From: Caldithrix sp.
GTDB taxonomy: Bacteria > Zhuqueibacterota > Zhuqueibacteria > Thermofontimicrobiales > Sulfurfontimicrobiaceae
Direction of reading: 5' to 3'
Assembly: GCA_020722815.1 (NCBI GenBank)
Contig: DYKB01000001.1
Location: 1 to 64,000 of the forward strand
DNA length: 64,000 nt
Part shown: in pieces, positions 61,473 through 64,000 of the stretch
Numbering within the stretch: the first letter of the stretch is position 1
Layout of the letters: the number at the start of each line of letters is the position of its first letter
Notes under the pieces: model-generated
Databases searched by the model: none
The model's input: the letters and a program-made list of their open reading frames with translations, nothing else
What the model was told of the DNA's origin: nothing
Program-made: the position numbers and the translations under genes

Positions 61473-62213
61473 ATGTCCATTACTTCACCGGCTGAATTAG
61501 AGAAAAATGAACAAAACATCGATAATATTCGACTGGAAAATATTCATATCGAAGGTATCTCTGATCTGGCCGAAGTTAATCGGGGCGTTTTATTGGGTTT
61601 TCGGGCAGAGAATGGACTACATGTGCGATTTAAAAGCAAATTTGAAAATCGCGATCTTTTTGTTCAGGTAAGTGCTCAATTATCATTCGCCGCAAAGAAG
61701 AAAATTCCCGTTTCAGTTGGGGGAAGTTATCGTCATGATGGTATATTTTATGCCATTTTTTTTAAAATTGAGAACACACTTTATAATTTTCTTGACGCAG
61801 ATGAGACACCGGATCACGTTGAGAAAAAATTAATTTATAAAGATTTGACAGAAATTCATATTCCAGCTCTATTTTCATCAAATATTCAGGAAAAACTCAT
61901 TCGTTTTCCGGCTCAAATTTTAGGGGTGTCCGGTTTAGGATCGGATTATGCGTAGGTTCTGCTTGGATGCATTGTTTCATCGCCGGGGAGCACCACCCCG
62001 CGGCTGGATGTCGTTTTCTCTGGTCGAGGCAAGGATCGCGATAAATTTATCGATTTAAATGCGGATTTAAATTGGGCGTGTAAACATCACATTTCAGTGG
62101 AATTGGGCGGCCAGTGGGATAATGGATTCTGTCGGGCAAGTTATTTTAAAATTAATCCAGATACAAATTCAGGTCGAAAAGGGAGTTTACTCAATCTTCA
62201 TTCATCCAAATAA
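61473..62213 (+). pseudogene. Hypothetical gene interrupted by an in-frame TAG
   Basis: The first 160 codons (61473-61952) end at TAG (61953-61955). The same frame then stays open for another 85 codons (VLLGCIVSSPGSTTPRLDVV... to TAA at 62211-62213). Both halves are beta-rich (VRFKSKF, DLFVQVSAQLSF, VSVGGSYR; HISVELGGQW), and the second half has normal-looking composition. This suggests one 246-codon gene with a nonsense mutation, for example from CAG or TGG. I recognise no family. TAG ends other real genes here, so recoding is unlikely. It overlaps the tail of the convergent NTPase gene by 16 bases. Confidence 0.55.
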
Positions 62214-62773
62214 ACCAGATTTTCATTTAAAAGTTTCTCAATATCTTCAGCCAGTTTTTGATAAATTTTATCCCGATTTTCCAATTGGATTTCAATTACC
62301 ACCACATCAGAACGCTCACGAATTTTTTGTAGAAAATCAGTCCGAATTGGCTTAATAACTCCCAACACAATTGCTTCAGCCGCTAAACATCGAAAAACCG
62401 TATGCTGGAAAACAAAAGCGTTTTCTTCCATGAATCCCAATTCATCCATAACAATCATCCGACGGTCTCTGCGAGCCTCCTCCAGAATTAAGCTGCCATA
62501 CTCATCAAAAACAGCCGGATCCACCCCAAAATCAAAATATTGCGGTAGATCATTCCATCTTTTGTCGGCGAAAATCCAGCCGGAATTCTTCTGATTGAAA
62601 TGGCGAATTCGATACCCCGAAATCAATTTTTTTTCATCATAAACTGGTTCGGTGATAAAGCCATCAATTGAAGCTGAGGGAAAATTTCCGAGCACTCGCT
62701 GAATCAGATGACTTTTGCCAACTCCTCGTGGGCCGGTTAATAAAATATTTTTGATAATTCTGTCGGACGCCAT
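62198..62773 (-). CDS. THEP1-type nucleoside triphosphatase
   Basis: A 191-residue P-loop protein. It has Walker A TGPRGVGKSHL at residues 13-23, SIDGFITEPV near 35, Walker B IVMDELGFME near 107, and a C-terminal IRTDFLQKIRER. This is the THEP1 (DUF265) family, originally described as NTPase/nucleotide kinase in thermophiles. The ATG lies inside the end of the upstream thioredoxin-like gene (37-base overlap), so both are co-translated. Substrate preference is unknown. Confidence 0.88.
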   Translation of the reverse strand: MASDRIIKNILLTGPRGVGKSHLIQRVLGNFPSASIDGFITEPVYDEKKLISGYRIRHFNQKNSGWIFADKRWNDLPQYFDFGVDPAVFDEYGSLILEEARRDRRMIVMDELGFMEENAFVFQHTVFRCLAAEAIVLGVIKPIRTDFLQKIRERSDVVVIEIQLENRDKIYQKLAEDIEKLLNENLVYLDE

Positions 62774-63258
62774 TTTCTCAAAAAAGCAATTACTTTCTGC
62801 GGATCATGCCCTTTCACATTTTCCTCAGTCAACTCAAGCGCACCTGTTTCCTGTGTGTGGATCTGCTGACCTGCCCCATCCAAAACCACCAGCGCTGGAA
62901 AACCCAATTTATTCGGTTGACCATAGAGTGAATCAATATCCATATTTTTATTCCGCCGCCCCAGATCAACCAGAACAACGACATAATTTGAATCCAGCGT
63001 GGTTTTTACCGAATCATTTTGACTAAAAAGGGTATAAAGCCGATGACTCCAGGGACACCAATTGCCGCCAAACATTAATAAAACATTTTTATTTTCGAGA
63101 TTGGCCTTTTGAATTGCCTGCTGAATATCCAATTTGGCATTCGCATCAGGATTAAATATTTCGTTTTGTGAGGAATTCTTATTCGTTTGTGGTTTTTCGC
63201 AAGTAAAAAACAGAGCGAAAAGGAGCAATAAGCCGCTCAGCAGAATAAATTTTTTCAT
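62737..63258 (-). CDS. Thioredoxin-fold lipoprotein with C-P-W-S active site
   Basis: A 173-residue protein with a lipoprotein signal (LLFALFFTCEKP; lipidated Cys near residue 20). The thioredoxin-like core runs from KNVLLMFGGNWCPWSHRLYTLF (residues 57-78) to FPALVVLDGAG with the conserved cis-Pro. The usual W-C-x-x-C is W-C-P-W-S, so the resolving cysteine is missing, and the protein may act as a monothiol reductant or bind rather than oxidise. GGAGTT provides the ribosome site. It is transcribed with the NTPase downstream. Confidence 0.88.
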   Translation of the reverse strand: MKKFILLSGLLLLFALFFTCEKPQTNKNSSQNEIFNPDANAKLDIQQAIQKANLENKNVLLMFGGNWCPWSHRLYTLFSQNDSVKTTLDSNYVVVLVDLGRRNKNMDIDSLYGQPNKLGFPALVVLDGAGQQIHTQETGALELTEENVKGHDPQKVIAFLRKWRPTELSKIFY

Positions 63259-63291
63259 TTGAACTCCATTTGAATTAAAACAATTTTTGCT

Positions 63292-64000
63292 TTATTTAAT
63301 TATAGCAGCGGCAACCATGTTGGCGAGACATGATCGTAACCGAACGATACTTCCTTTATCATCCGGATGCACCCGATTGGTTAAAAAGATTATGAATGTT
63401 TGAGTGGCTGGATCAATCCAGATTGAAGTTCCGGTATAGCCAGTATGACCATATCCCCCGATAGAAAACAGATCACCACGCTGAGAGGCATAATCGGATT
63501 GAATATCCCAACCTAATCCCCGGCCGGAAAATGAGACTTCAGGATAAACGCTGGTCATCACTTTCACGGTGGCCGGATTGAGTACCTGAATCATCCCAAA
63601 AGTACCTTCCTGCAACATCATCTGAGAAAAAATCGCCAGATCATCCACGGTGGAAAAAAGGCCGGCATTTCCGGAAATTCCCCCCATCAATTGAGCTAAT
63701 GGATCGTGTACAACCCCGATTAAAGGCTTTCCGTCAACTACCTGTGTCGGGACAATTTGCGAATTCCAGGATTCGGGTGGGCAAAATCCGGTATGTTCCA
63801 TTTTCAATGGAGCAAAAATTTTTTGAGCCGAAAATTTGTCAAGTGGCATCCCGGACACTCGTTTAACTATTTCCGCTAAAGTTATGTAACCCAGACAGCT
63901 ATATGTAAATTTTGTTCCGGGTGCTGCTATTTTCTTTAATCGGGCGATATGTTGAACTAGGGAATCAGGACAGGTTGCCCCAAATTTAGCTTTTAATTTT
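63292..64000 (-). CDS. Beta-lactamase-fold serine hydrolase, partial (N-terminus outside window)
   Basis: The frame is open to the window edge, so the gene continues beyond 64000; the ATG at 63858 is internal. The visible part has PGTKFTYSCLGYITLAEIVKRVSG, the second conserved block of class C beta-lactamase/esterase proteins, where Y-x-N reads Y-S-C. IFAPLKMEHTGF, GGISGNAGLFSTVDDLA and a C-terminal GYGHTGYTGTSIWIDP, the H/K-T-G block, follow. The catalytic S-x-x-K must lie upstream. Likely a peptidase or esterase acting on peptidoglycan or D-amino peptides. It precedes the thioredoxin-like lipoprotein by 33 bases. Confidence 0.88.
   Translation of the reverse strand, partial: KLKAKFGATCPDSLVQHIARLKKIAAPGTKFTYSCLGYITLAEIVKRVSGMPLDKFSAQKIFAPLKMEHTGFCPPESWNSQIVPTQVVDGKPLIGVVHDPLAQLMGGISGNAGLFSTVDDLAIFSQMMLQEGTFGMIQVLNPATVKVMTSVYPEVSFSGRGLGWDIQSDYASQRGDLFSIGGYGHTGYTGTSIWIDPATQTFIIFLTNRVHPDDKGSIVRLRSCLANMVAAAIIK

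Noticed and set aside
61953..61955. Amber codon read as pyrrolysine or another amino acid
   Set aside because: TAG serves as the ordinary stop of several intact genes here (for example at 3294-3296 and 57401-57403), and nothing in the window suggests a pyrrolysine system; mutation is simpler.

Overview
The window looks like a chromosome segment of an uncultured bacterium of the FCB/Calditrichota-KSB1 neighbourhood. The evidence is indirect. Two large secreted proteins end in the YPNPF-type C-terminal sorting domain typical of type IX secretion cargo in these groups. There is an MglA/MglB GTPase system and several lipoproteins, the DNA is AT-rich, and promoters mostly follow TTGACA-17-TATATT. 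This placement is inference; no rRNA gene lies in the window.

Layout. (1) 1-5.5 kb is a toxin-antitoxin and repeat island. It holds an intact AbiEii-type pair, a PBECR-like/DUF2283 pair, a PIN toxin pair, a second AbiEii toxin truncated by a hairpin-rich repeat, a DUF433 antitoxin and a relic of a DUF234 ATPase. (2) 5.8-20.2 kb is an exopolysaccharide operon on the minus strand. It runs from SLBB export protein and Wzc-like kinase through a NusG-type antiterminator, GDP-mannose dehydratase, GDP-fucose synthase, carbamoyltransferase, SxtJ, DUF5989, a GT4 enzyme and an alpha-toroid protein to a WecG/TagA enzyme. Two HEPN/MNT toxin-antitoxin pairs sit inside it. (3) 20.9-23.8 kb is a lipoprotein/beta-helix pair bracketed by 110-bp direct repeats. 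(4) 23.8-30.6 kb carries MazG-like, NifU-like, two secreted sorting-domain proteins (one a subtilase), tRNA-Asn and a candidate sigma-54-driven small RNA. (5) 30.8-49.7 kb is mostly housekeeping: asd, tRNA-His and tRNA-Glu, a SWIM/SNF2 helicase, phospholipid synthesis genes, a UMF1 transporter, MglA/MglB, a parvulin-type foldase and ileS. (6) 50.2-57.4 kb is a 2001-residue sensor kinase and a receiver-ATPase partner. (7) 57.7-64 kb holds a structured leader with an SNase-like gene, a zincin, a UroD-like protein, an SDR, a broken gene, an NTPase, a thioredoxin-like lipoprotein and a partial beta-lactamase-fold hydrolase.

The strongest new observation is upstream of ileS. A good minus-strand promoter is followed by a 26-codon leader peptide with six Ile codons, including ATC ATC ATA in a row. 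Next come three RNA segments that can form mutually exclusive hairpins, the last an intrinsic terminator. This is the layout of classical ribosome-mediated attenuation, here controlling isoleucyl-tRNA synthetase. Other notable items are a new 183-213 bp MITE family with 15-bp inverted ends and 5-bp target duplications, the candidate sRNA, and the inverted-repeat-framed leader at 57.7 kb. All functional calls rest on reading motifs by eye; no database search was possible.
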